Part shown: positions 24,211 to 31,752 of the stretch, piece by piece
Layout: each line of letters begins with the position of its first letter
Position numbering within the stretch: position 1 is the stretch's first letter
Assembly (NCBI GenBank): GCA_009937405.1
Contig: JAACCU010000207.1
Span: 1 to 41,433, forward strand
From: Actinomycetota bacterium
GTDB lineage: Bacteria > Actinomycetota > Acidimicrobiia > Acidimicrobiales > Aldehydirespiratoraceae
Direction of reading: 5' to 3'
DNA: 41,433 nt
Position numbers and translations under genes: made by a program
The notes under the pieces: model-generated
The model's database searches: none
The model's input: the letters and a program-made list of their open reading frames with translations, nothing else
What the model was told of the DNA's origin: nothing

Positions 24211-25704
24211 TCAACTGGATCTCGGTGTTACCCGTCCGTTGGTTTGTCGCACGAGAGCGGTTGCGAACACAAGACAGCCAATGGATATGGTCCCTGTTGC
24301 GACATGTATCCACGCCAACCCGTGTCGGATCGCGTCCTTTGTCTCAGTCCCAAGAGAAATGTTTTCGCCCGCAATGACGTCGCGTACCGCGTCAACGTCG
24401 CCCACCTCAAGGTCAACGACAAGAAGAACTATGGCGCCGGCCAGGGCGATGCCGTACATGATGGCTAGTTGCCGGATGAACTGATGAGCGGCCGTGACCC
24501 GGCCCATTTCGGATATGTCGCTGCTGGCCTGCAACAGGGTGAGACCAGCGGTGGTGACCATGCCGACTGATATGCCGATGAGTGCAGACGCAGCGAACAG
24601 CAATGACAGGGGCCAGTCAAGGGCGATGGTGATCCCGGCCGCGCCGATAGAGGGAACAATCAGCCAACAGCCAAGGAGAATCACATCACATTCGCGCCAC
24701 TTGTTGAGCACTCGGCTGTACACGAGCGAACCTAGCGTCCAACCCAGGCTGAGAAATACCAACGAGATTGCGGCGAATTCCACCGACCGGCCCCGAGCAG
24801 TCTGCACATAGAAGGGCAGGAAGTCGTCGACGGCCAATGCGTTGAACATCACCAGACCGGTAGTGACATGCACCCATCTCAGCGGGAACCGGGTGAAATG
24901 TTCGCGGGCCAGCACAGGTGCATCGACACGGCCGCTGTGATTCCAGTACAGAGCCATCAACACCACCGTCGCGGCGAGTGCTGCGCCGCTTGCCCACCAA
25001 TGCACGCCGATCTGGGCCACAGCCACCAGGGAGCACACGATCAGCAGGGCCATCAGACCCACACCTTTCCAGTCAGTCTGGATCTGTGACGGGTGCTGTC
25101 GCGTGGTCGGAAGTGTGGTCCACCCCGACGCAAGCGCGATCACAGCCAATGGGACTTGGATGATGAAGATGATCCTCCAGCCGCCGAAGGCCAGCAGAAC
25201 CCCGGCGAGGGCTGGGCCGCCGAGCCCCATGATTCCGAACATCACCGACTGGGCGGCGAATGCTTGCGGGCGGAGCTCATGGGGATAACCCACGCCAATG
25301 GCCGCAAGAGCCACCGCGAACAACAAGCCGCCACCGAAGCCCTGCACACCACGGGCGAGAATCAGCAACGGCATCGACGGCGCTGCTGCCGCCGCCAACG
25401 TGGACAGAAGAAACCAGATCCCGGTGATACGAAACGTACGGCGAACACCGATCGCGTCGATGACCGGCCCCGCCACCACCACAGCGATTGCCGACGTCGC
25501 CAAATAGGCGGTGAACACCCACGGCAAGAGGCCGATCTGCCCCAGATCCTCAGCGATGCTGGAAAGCGCCGCAATCAGTGCAAGCGTGCCGAAGCCAACC
25601 AAGGCGACAATCGTCAAGGTCGCGAGCGTCATCGGCAGATACGCCCCCGACCAGATGCCAGAGACCTTTTCTACGCCATCGTCACCGGTGCTCTGCTCAC
25701 TCAT
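24211..25704 (-). CDS. MFS transporter (multidrug-exporter-like)
   Basis: A 497-residue major facilitator with 12-14 predicted membrane segments. The DHA-type signature after segment 2 is GPVIDAIGVRRTFRITG, and segment 5 carries the GPALAGVLLAFGGWRIIFIIQVP motif typical of drug:H+ antiporters (motif C-like), closest in style to the 14-TM DHA2 branch. The substrate is unknown. Its stop lies 30 bp from the imuA' LexA box; the gene itself shows no LexA box upstream. The ATG at 25704 has no convincing ribosome-binding site or -10 within 10 nt. Confidence 0.85.
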   Translation of the reverse strand: MSEQSTGDDGVEKVSGIWSGAYLPMTLATLTIVALVGFGTLALIAALSSIAEDLGQIGLLPWVFTAYLATSAIAVVVAGPVIDAIGVRRTFRITGIWFLLSTLAAAAAPSMPLLILARGVQGFGGGLLFAVALAAIGVGYPHELRPQAFAAQSVMFGIMGLGGPALAGVLLAFGGWRIIFIIQVPLAVIALASGWTTLPTTRQHPSQIQTDWKGVGLMALLIVCSLVAVAQIGVHWWASGAALAATVVLMALYWNHSGRVDAPVLAREHFTRFPLRWVHVTTGLVMFNALAVDDFLPFYVQTARGRSVEFAAISLVFLSLGWTLGSLVYSRVLNKWRECDVILLGCWLIVPSIGAAGITIALDWPLSLLFAASALIGISVGMVTTAGLTLLQASSDISEMGRVTAAHQFIRQLAIMYGIALAGAIVLLVVDLEVGDVDAVRDVIAGENISLGTETKDAIRHGLAWIHVATGTISIGCLVFATALVRQTNGRVTPRSS

Positions 25705-26237
25705 GGACGCGCCATCCGCGTGCCTCTCAAATCAAGTCATGCGAGAAGCGCCACGTGAAGGCGGTCCCCGGCTCGTTGAGAAGGGCAGTTCGCCCAGAAG
25801 ACGAAGGCCAATCACCGTGCCATGCACGCAACGCTAGCTGGTAAGCGAGTCCATGGTGATTTGTGACCGCGCCGTATTGTTCGAGACGCCGAATATGCGG
25901 GATGCCTTGATGTCAAAGACCATTTCAGCGACGCGGCCCAGTATGAGTAGTTCTGACCGGGCCGCCCGTCGCTACCCCACGGTCTTGCGTGTTACGGATC
26001 GCATCTAGGACGCTGCCAGGCAACCGACCGAATCCGACCAATCCATCGCCAACCCGGCACAAAGCGAAGAGTACGCATGACGAACCGGTATACGTAACAG
26101 GCCAAATCCTGTGAGCAGCGCAGTTCCCGTGAGGCCGAAACTTCGAATACGCTCTACCTTCTCAACCCTTGACCGGCATGAGACCGAACGCAACCCGATA
26201 GCCACGTACCACCGGTCACTGCAGCCGAGGAGGCGCC
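25705..26237. other. Gene-poor 533-bp interval
   Basis: No frame here has convincing coding character on either strand. It is somewhat less GC-biased than its surroundings. It contains an imperfect inverted repeat (25928-25972) and the Shine-Dalgarno of the next gene (GAGGAGG at about 26226-26233). It marks the start of the accessory stretch to about 30.9 kb. Confidence 0.5.
25928..25972. repeat. Imperfect 12-bp inverted repeat with a 19-nt loop
   Basis: GCGACGCGGCCC (25928-25939) pairs with GGGCCG-CC-CGTCGC (25959-25972), leaving a two-base bulge. No T-run follows on either strand, so it is not a standard terminator. Confidence 0.4.
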
Positions 26238-27383
26238 ATGGGATGGTCAGTAAACCGCCCAACCGGATTGACCTGGAACCAGCCAGAGCTGTCGACCAAG
26301 GGGTACACCCTTGTCACCCCGAGCTCGGATCAAACGGCATATCTCCTCGACATGAACGGCCGCGTCGTCCATACATGGACCTTCGAGACGATCAAACCCG
26401 GGTACGGGCGTTTACTCGACAACGGCAATCTCCTCATGTCAGGTTCCGATGTCAACCTTCCGGAACCCCCTGAGGATGAGCCGACCAAAGCCCCGCCGCC
26501 GTTCGCTCGCCATGTCACCCGTCTGGGCGGATACAAGACGACCCTGCTCGAAGTCGACTGGGACGGCAGCGTCGTCTGGCGCTACGAAAGCAGATTTCAA
26601 CATCATGACTTCGTGAGACTTCCCAACGGCAACACGATGGTTCCCGAGTGGGTGGAGCTCTCCGCGGAACTCCACAAAAAAGTGCGCGGCGGGCACCGAC
26701 TGCCGCGTGAACGGCTGCCTCGGCTACTCGGCGACGACCTCGTCGAGATCGATCCGGCGGGGAATGAGGTCCGTCGCATCCATACGTGGAAGCTGCTCGA
26801 CCCGGTCCGCGATCCCATCCATTCGACGAAGCGCCGGTGGGAATGGACCCACGTCAACGCCATCGATGTAAACGACGCAGGCGACATTGTGTTCTCGGCA
26901 CGAACCAACGACCGCGTCTGCGTCATCGATGGAGCCACAGGAGAGTTGAAGCTCAAGTTCACCGACACTCACGGCCAACATCACGCCACCTGGGTGGGCG
27001 ATGATCTGATTCAAGTGTTCGACAACGGAGTGTCGGCCTCACGTGTATTGGAGATTTGTGTCAGCACCGGCGACATTGCCTGGAAGTACCAGAGCCGACC
27101 AATGCATCAATTCTTCTCGAACTACATCTCGGGCGCTGAACGGCTGTGGTCTGGATCCGTCCTCGTCTGCGAGGGGTCGAGCGGCCGCATTTTCGAGGTG
27201 ACGCGCGACCACCAGGTGGTATGGGAGTGGATCAACCCATTCGTCAACCACCGACCCAACGGAGATCCAGCTGTGGGCATCTACCGAGCGCACCGATACC
27301 AGGCCGACCATGCTGCTCTCCAGGGCCGAGACCTCGACCCGAAAGCTCACGCGAACCTCAACCGCCTCAACGGACTTACGTAG
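26238..27383 (+). CDS. Arylsulfotransferase (ASST)-like beta-propeller protein
   Basis: A 381-residue protein of the arylsulfotransferase/ASST-like group, PQQ-independent six-bladed propellers that in the best-studied members move sulfate between phenols. Repeating blade motifs are visible: YTLVTPSSDQTAYLLDMNGRVVHTW, TTLLEVDWDGSVVWRY, the signature HHDFVRLPNGNTM (about residues 122-134), EWTHVNAIDVNDAGDIVFSART and a final RIFEVTRDHQVVWEW blade. Classical ASST is periplasmic, but this protein has no signal peptide, so it may be cytoplasmic with another activity. A good Shine-Dalgarno (GAGGAGG, 5-6 nt before the ATG) is present, unlike the leaderless genes around it, which may reflect acquisition. 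Confidence 0.7.
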   Translation: MGWSVNRPTGLTWNQPELSTKGYTLVTPSSDQTAYLLDMNGRVVHTWTFETIKPGYGRLLDNGNLLMSGSDVNLPEPPEDEPTKAPPPFARHVTRLGGYKTTLLEVDWDGSVVWRYESRFQHHDFVRLPNGNTMVPEWVELSAELHKKVRGGHRLPRERLPRLLGDDLVEIDPAGNEVRRIHTWKLLDPVRDPIHSTKRRWEWTHVNAIDVNDAGDIVFSARTNDRVCVIDGATGELKLKFTDTHGQHHATWVGDDLIQVFDNGVSASRVLEICVSTGDIAWKYQSRPMHQFFSNYISGAERLWSGSVLVCEGSSGRIFEVTRDHQVVWEWINPFVNHRPNGDPAVGIYRAHRYQADHAALQGRDLDPKAHANLNRLNGLT

Positions 27384-27539
27384 CCGCACCTAGCGCCACG
27401 ACTCCGATGCTAGTCACGAAGGTGCGGCCAACCTTCTCTCAGATCGACGGACGGCCAATCGACACCATTGGACCATGAGATTGACCTGCCGCTGGGGCTT
27501 GCTCGGCGTGGTGGTCACGTAGCCCGGGAGCGATGCGTC

Positions 27540-27545
27540 TATCGT
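27540..27545 (+). promoter_or_regulatory. -10 hexamer of the glyoxalase-like gene (TATCGT), leaderless
   Basis: TATCGT ends 6 nt before the ATG at 27552; same hexamer as nucS. Confidence 0.5.
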
Positions 27546-27551
27546 CGTGCC

Positions 27552-27911
27552 ATGGGCCTTGAGTGGGAACAAGTCGTTGTCGCCACGCCTGACCCGGGTG
27601 CGCTGGGTCGGTGGTGGTGCGAAGCGCTCGGGTGGGTCGTCGTCGATGACGGCCCATCGGTCTTTGAGATTCGGCCACAGCCAGATCGTCTTCCAGGAAT
27701 CTTGTTCTTGGCCGTCGATGAGCCCAAGCAAGGCAAGAACCATCTACATATCGATCTTCGTCCTGACGACCAAGACGCGGAGGTTGACCGACTCATCGCG
27801 CTCGGAGCATCTCGTCGTGATGTTGGACAGGGCGACGTCTCGTGGGTGGTGTTGGCCGATCCGGAGGGCAACGAGTTCTGTGTTCTGCAGAGCCGTCGAG
27901 CTACGACATAA
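27552..27911 (+). CDS. VOC family (glyoxalase-like) protein
   Basis: A 119-residue single-module vicinal-oxygen-chelate protein. It shows the LEWEQVVVATPDPGALGRWWCEALGW opening, a central HLHIDLRP strand where metal ligands fall in the superfamily, and the closing VVLADPEGNEFCVL strand. These match the actinobacterial glyoxalase-like-domain group of unknown substrate. A longer frame begins at 27468, but the ATG at 27552 is placed by the leaderless hexamer and by the start of the beta-alpha module. It stands alone. Confidence 0.8.
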   Translation: MGLEWEQVVVATPDPGALGRWWCEALGWVVVDDGPSVFEIRPQPDRLPGILFLAVDEPKQGKNHLHIDLRPDDQDAEVDRLIALGASRRDVGQGDVSWVVLADPEGNEFCVLQSRRATT

Positions 27912-28004
27912 GCACGCGGGAACGCTTGGGGCAGCGATGCAAAGGTGCCGTAGCCGGTGTGCACGAACACCCACCCGAGATCTGGCAATGAGCTGTGAGG
28001 TCGG

Positions 28005-28215
28005 TCAGATGAGCTGGATCGGGCAAGCGGCGCCGTTCAAACCGTCGACGGCTGCGCCCAGTTTCCTGCCGAACACGCCGCCCCGAGTGATCGTGAGTTC
28101 GACCGCCAGCTTGAGGAGGTCCGGATCAAGCAACACCTCGTGCCCGTCGATGTGATGGACCGAGTAACCGTCGAGGCGCCGCCCCTTCGTCCTGGTATCA
28201 ACTGATACCTCGAAC
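28005..28215 (-). pseudogene. Broken copy 1 of the small HesB/CC-Se-like gene (C-terminal part)
   Basis: The minus strand encodes about 68 residues running from EVSVDTRTKGRRLDGY to GLNGAACPIQLI and then TGA (28007-28005). It is close to the C-terminal two thirds of the copy at 30581-30889. The frame is lost upstream: a TAA lies at 28223-28221 and the region shows insertions relative to copy 3, so the N-terminal half is missing. The RNA stem-loop corresponding to the candidate SECIS is retained at 28189-28215, with base changes that keep pairing. Nothing else is seen between 27912 and 28349. Confidence 0.7.
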
Positions 28216-28349
28216 TCGCGTTAACCCCTCATCCTGGACCGACGGCCCATATGTGCCGTTCGTGAGCGGGCTCGGACGGTTGGAAAGCGCGGTGTGGAGC
28301 GGGGACCGATGCCCGTGATTTCCGAGCCGGTGCTTGCGACGCGTCCGGG

Positions 28350-29105
28350 TCAGGGCTTTCGCCAGACGGATATGTGCGATGACGATTCGTCGGTGAAAGG
28401 GGATCGGTGCCAATCGGCCCAGCGTGCTTCGAGCGTCATTCCTGCGAGTTCGGCCATGAGGTCAAGTTCTGATGGCCAGACGTAGCGAAAGGCTGGAGAA
28501 CTGGTTCGCACTTTGTCGCCATTGATGTGGAAGTGGTGCGAGACCGAGATCTGATTCACGAGGTCCACGTACTCTTCGAAGCCGAGGTGATTCGCTGACA
28601 CATCGAACGGCACGATTGTTTCGCCCGGAGCGAGTCGGTGGAGCTGCGGCATCATGTTCTCGATCAAGAAACACCCGCCCGGCGCAAGGTGCGCTGCAGC
28701 ATTTCGGAAACAATCCACCTGCTGTCGCTGGGTTCGCAGGTTCATGATCGTGTTGTAGACGAGATAGACGAGGGCAGCATCGTCGCAGACTTGTGTCTCG
28801 GTCATGTCGCCAAGCGTCACAGAAACGGCGCCCGCCGGGTCCTTCTTCCGGAGTTCCGCCAGCATCGGTTCCGAGAATTCGATTCCATGCACTTGCACAC
28901 CCGCCGCAGCCAAAGGCAGCGCCACCCGTCCAGTGCCCACTGCGAACTCGACAGCCGAGCCATCTCCGACTAAGTCGTTGAGAACGGTGACGGTCGGGTC
29001 GAGAATCTCCGGGCTGTATAGCTCGTCATCTGGGTCGTCGTACTCGGCGGCGACCACAGGGTTGAGGTGCGGGTCAGGTAGGGCGAGATACTCCGATGCA
29101 GGCAT
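28350..29105 (-). CDS. Class I SAM-dependent methyltransferase
   Basis: A 251-residue methyltransferase. Motif I is VEFAVGTGRVALPLAAAGVQVHGIEFS (the Asp of the usual DxGxGxG is replaced by Phe-Ala-Val before the Gly run), and the post-I acidic residue is in GIEFS. The VTLGDMTE stretch and the APGGCFLIENMMP strand are as expected for the fold. The substrate cannot be inferred; the overall form resembles small-molecule methyltransferases. The ATG at 29105 is chosen because upstream sequence in the longer frame lacks coding character. It sits between two broken copies of the small HesB/CC-Se-like gene. Confidence 0.8.
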   Translation of the reverse strand: MPASEYLALPDPHLNPVVAAEYDDPDDELYSPEILDPTVTVLNDLVGDGSAVEFAVGTGRVALPLAAAGVQVHGIEFSEPMLAELRKKDPAGAVSVTLGDMTETQVCDDAALVYLVYNTIMNLRTQRQQVDCFRNAAAHLAPGGCFLIENMMPQLHRLAPGETIVPFDVSANHLGFEEYVDLVNQISVSHHFHINGDKVRTSSPAFRYVWPSELDLMAELAGMTLEARWADWHRSPFTDESSSHISVWRKP

Positions 29106-29212
29106 GGCGTGAGCTTTGCACGGATCAAGACCAGCGGGCTGGGAGTTACCGCCGGACCCCGGGTATCTGGACCCGCCCATATCCGGCAATATCGAGCTGC
29201 TCTGGGAACGCC

Positions 29213-29340
29213 TCAGATCGGCTGAATGGAGCAGGCCGCTCCGTTGAGGCCGTCGACTGCAGCCCCGAGTCAGCGGCCGCATACATCACCCGACACGATG
29301 GTCAACTCGACCGGAAGCTTCAGCAGGTCCGGATCGGGCA
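29213..29340 (-). pseudogene. Broken copy 2 of the small HesB/CC-Se-like gene (C-terminal fragment)
   Basis: The minus strand reads PDPDLLKLPVELTIVSGDV, an in-frame TGA, then LGAAVDGLNGAACSIQPI and the final TGA (29215-29213). Only about 42 codons remain, and the internal TGA replaces a Gly/Lys codon of the sister copies. The 3' flank (29180-29212) resembles that of copy 3, including CCGGCAATAT, so the whole end of the gene was duplicated. The rest of 29106-29461 shows nothing else. Confidence 0.7.
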
Positions 29341-29461
29341 CGCGCTATGTCCCCACGTGCGATCTGCAGGCCACGAGCGTAGGGATGCTCAGCGTCCCTG
29401 CGATTGACGAAGTTGTCGGGATGCGCGATCGTGCCATCCGCCCAACTGAGAGAGAATCGGT

Positions 29462-30313
29462 GTGTTGACGCCCGGGACGTACATGATTGATGTGGGCGAC
29501 GTCGTGCTCTCCGTTGCGATCAGCGGCTCGGGGCCGCCATTGCTTCTCACTACTCCCGGGTGGGGGGTGAGCATCCACGCATACCAGCACTTGCGCCCTT
29601 TGCAGGAGCGCTTCACCGTCGTCTGGGCCGAAACGCGGGGAACAGGGAAATCCAGCGCGCCGGACAATGGCGACTACAAACTCACGTCATTCACCGCCGA
29701 CGCGGAGGCACTCCGTGTGGCGCTCGGAGCCGAGCGGTGGTGGGTAGCAGGACACTCGACCGGCGGTGTTCTCGCTCAGCACTACCTGGCCCACCACACG
29801 GATCGGTGTCTCGGTGCAATCCTACTCTGCACCTATCTGCCACTCGAGCCGGGCCGCTTCGACGACGTCGTCGCCCGAGCCACAGCACGAGCAGGCGACC
29901 CAAGATGCGATCGCGCCATCGAGGCGTTCTCCACGCCAGTGGCAACCGACGACGAAGCAACGAAGAAGCTCGGCGAACTCCTACCCCTGTACTTTCACGA
30001 CGTGGAAGCTGCGGACCGGTTCATGGCCGAGTGCGATGGACTGTCGTGTCGCGTCGCGGCGATGGTCGCGGAGGACGAGACCAATCTCGATCGGACCGCA
30101 GTCGAGATCTTGCCGGGCATCGATCTCCCGGTCGTGATCGTCGCCGCTTCGAATGACTTCGTGTGTTCAGCGCCATGGAACCAGCAGATCCACCAGCTCA
30201 TCCCTGGTTCGAAGTTCGTGTTCATCGAGAATGCGGGGCACTTCCCGTGGTTCGAACAGCCCGGCCAGTTCTGGTCCGGGCTCGATGACGCCCTGCCGGC
30301 TCTTCAAGGGTGA
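29462..30313 (+). CDS. Alpha/beta hydrolase fold protein
   Basis: A 283-residue alpha/beta hydrolase with a full catalytic set: nucleophile S99 in GHSTGG, an acid in VAASNDF, and His in NAGHFPWFEQP near the C-terminus. The early TPGWGVSIHAYQHLRPL segment provides the oxyanion region, and TRGTGKSSAP follows strand 4. Epoxide hydrolases, esterases and haloperoxidase-like enzymes share this pattern, so the substrate is open. Start GTG at 29462 has GAGAGA about 6 nt upstream; an ATG at 29483 is the alternative. It lies between copies 2 and 3 of the small repeated gene. Confidence 0.85.
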   Translation: MLTPGTYMIDVGDVVLSVAISGSGPPLLLTTPGWGVSIHAYQHLRPLQERFTVVWAETRGTGKSSAPDNGDYKLTSFTADAEALRVALGAERWWVAGHSTGGVLAQHYLAHHTDRCLGAILLCTYLPLEPGRFDDVVARATARAGDPRCDRAIEAFSTPVATDDEATKKLGELLPLYFHDVEAADRFMAECDGLSCRVAAMVAEDETNLDRTAVEILPGIDLPVVIVAASNDFVCSAPWNQQIHQLIPGSKFVFIENAGHFPWFEQPGQFWSGLDDALPALQG

Positions 30314-30367
30314 CCTGCCGGTATTGGCAGCGATGGTCCTCGGAAGTTCGATGGGGCGACCAGAGTC

Positions 30368-30547
30368 ATGAACGAAGCTGGGCCGAACGAGATTCTCGTT
30401 ATGTCAACTGTGGTCCAGACAATGGGAGTCGGCGCACGTCGATTCAGCCCCGTTGGAGTCCGAGAGTTGAGGGGCAGCGATGAGCCAAGGGAACTGCATT
30501 CGCTGATCGACGACACAAGCATGTCTCAGTCCAAAGACCACCCATAA
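30368..30547 (+). CDS. Doubtful small ORF (59 aa)
   Basis: An open frame from ATG at 30368 to TAA at 30545-30547 gives a 59-residue peptide (NEAGPNEILVMSTVVQTMG and on, RFSPVGVRELRG in the middle). No ribosome-binding site or -10 at leaderless spacing is seen and no family is recognised. It may be a remnant or chance; nothing else was found in 30314-30580. Confidence 0.2.
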   Translation: MNEAGPNEILVMSTVVQTMGVGARRFSPVGVRELRGSDEPRELHSLIDDTSMSQSKDHP

Positions 30548-30580
30548 CCGGCAATATGAAGCGCCTGTTCCCAGTGAGTC

Positions 30581-30889
30581 TCAGATCAACTGGATGGGAC
30601 AGGCAGCACCGTTGAGGCCTTCGACAGCGGCACCGAGGCCGCGGCCGAACACACCGCCCGACACGATCGTCAACTCCACCGGAAGCTTCAACAGGTCCGG
30701 ATCGAGCAACACCTCGTGCTCACCGACGCGCTGACGGGTGTAGCCGTCGAGACGACGACCCTTCGTTCTGGCATCGACCGATACCTCGAACTTCTTACCT
30801 CAACCGAACGGCTCAAGCAGATCAATGATGGCTGTCCCGCCCTTTCGGCGAATGTTGGCCGCTGCCTTCTCGGTCACATGAAGTTTCAT
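30581..30889 (-). CDS. Candidate selenoprotein: small HesB/IscA-like or CC/Se-motif-like protein with in-frame TGA
   Basis: The minus-strand frame runs from ATG at 30889 (or 30904) to TGA at 30583-30581, 102 residues, broken only by TGA at 30802-30800 (codon 30). The N-terminal half KLHVTEKAAANIRRKGG resembles the start of IscA/HesB-like and CC/Se-motif small proteins, which have a Cys or Sec after the second strand; here LLEPFG-TGA-GKKFEVSVD has the TGA at that point. The C-terminal half ends GLNGAACPIQLI. Codon use on both sides of the TGA is normal. A stem-loop with GGUC apical loop begins 8 nt after the TGA. Alternatives are a nonsense mutation, as in its two broken sister copies, or a different stop-tolerant reading. 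No selenium genes are in the window. Confidence 0.5.
30765..30791 (-). promoter_or_regulatory. Candidate bacterial SECIS element downstream of the in-frame TGA
   Basis: On the minus-strand mRNA: GUUC, unpaired GA, GGUAUC, loop GGUC, GAUGCC, unpaired A, GAAC. This makes a 4-bp lower and a 6-bp upper helix (one U-G pair). The loop starts 20 nt after the UGA, within the range usual for bacterial SECIS elements, and GGUC is the apical loop of E. coli fdhF as I recall it. Copy 1 (28189-28215) keeps the fold with loop AGUU. Confidence 0.45.
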
Positions 30890-30997
30890 AACGGGTTCAA
30901 CCATCTCACGACACAGTCGATTCCCCAACCAGCAAGACTGACATGGTGCTGTGTCTGACTCCAGAAGCGCTGGTGCGACCAATGTGACACTGCCGAG

Positions 30998-31003
30998 TAG
31001 GGT
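30998..31003 (+). promoter_or_regulatory. -10 hexamer of the NUDIX operon (TAGGGT), leaderless
   Basis: TAGGGT ends 8 nt before the GTG at 31012; no Shine-Dalgarno is present. Confidence 0.5.
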
Positions 31004-31011
31004 CGGCGACC

Positions 31012-31752
31012 GTGAGCGCCCGCGAGAGAGCCGACAAAGACAGCGAGCGATTCGACGAGTGGATCCGTCATGCGAACGAAAGCGGCGAAGAACCAGCCAT
31101 CCCGGCTGCCACCGTCGTGGTGTTGCGCGACACCGATGACGGCATGCAGACCCTGATGCTGAAGAAGAACTCCAAGATCGCTTTCGGTGGCATGTGGGTC
31201 TTTCCCGGCGGCAAGATCGATGCCAACGACTATGACGAAACCGGCGACCTCGTTGCTGCGGCACGCCGCGCCGCCGTGCGCGAAACCCACGAGGAAGCCC
31301 AACTTGACGTCGACGCCGAGTCACTGGTGATGATCGCCCATTGGATCCCACCATCGATTGCGCCGAAACGGTTCGCTACCTGGTTCTTCGCAGCTCCGGT
31401 CGACACCGACCACGCCGTGATCGACGACGGCGAGATCGTCGAAATGGAGTGGACCACGCCCTCCGCCTGCCTCGCTCGCCATCATGAGGGAGAAATCGAG
31501 ATCGTTCCCCCCACATGGATCACGCTCCACACTCTTCGCAACTACACCACCGTGGCCGAAGCCCTCGAAGATCTTGCCTCCCGCCCCCCTCTTCACTATG
31601 CGACTCGGGTGACCAAGGGTGAACACGGCCGCGTGGTTATGTGGCAGGGCGACGCCGCCTACGAGTCCGGCGATGCAGCCGCCGAAGGCGGACGCCACCG
31701 ACTTGAGATTCGGGAGTCCGGCTACGTCTACGATGACTCAGGAGCCCTATAG
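31012..31752 (+). CDS. NUDIX hydrolase (NUDT19/NUDT7-like)
   Basis: A 246-residue NUDIX protein that should hydrolyse a nucleoside diphosphate linked to another group, with Mg. The NUDIX helix is seen as FPGGKIDANDYDETGD, a short insertion, then RAAVRETHEEAQLD; the insertion between the Gly and the RExxEE part is a feature of NUDT7/NUDT19-type enzymes, which act on CoA and CoA esters. That link is family knowledge only. The C-terminal half (from about residue 160) is additional to the core. Its stop codon directly abuts the start of the P-type ATPase gene (TAG|GTG), so they are co-translated. Confidence 0.85.
   Translation: MSARERADKDSERFDEWIRHANESGEEPAIPAATVVVLRDTDDGMQTLMLKKNSKIAFGGMWVFPGGKIDANDYDETGDLVAAARRAAVRETHEEAQLDVDAESLVMIAHWIPPSIAPKRFATWFFAAPVDTDHAVIDDGEIVEMEWTTPSACLARHHEGEIEIVPPTWITLHTLRNYTTVAEALEDLASRPPLHYATRVTKGEHGRVVMWQGDAAYESGDAAAEGGRHRLEIRESGYVYDDSGAL

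Noticed and set aside
27912-30889. Integron or cassette array interpretation of the three-copy region
   Set aside because: No integrase and no attC-like folded sites; the repeated element is itself a coding sequence, so homologous duplication is simpler.
30800-31354. Minus-strand open frame of 184 aa containing the N-terminus of the candidate selenoprotein
   Set aside because: The upstream part is antisense to the NUDIX gene; only the last 30 or so codons, from 30889 or 30904, belong to the small gene.
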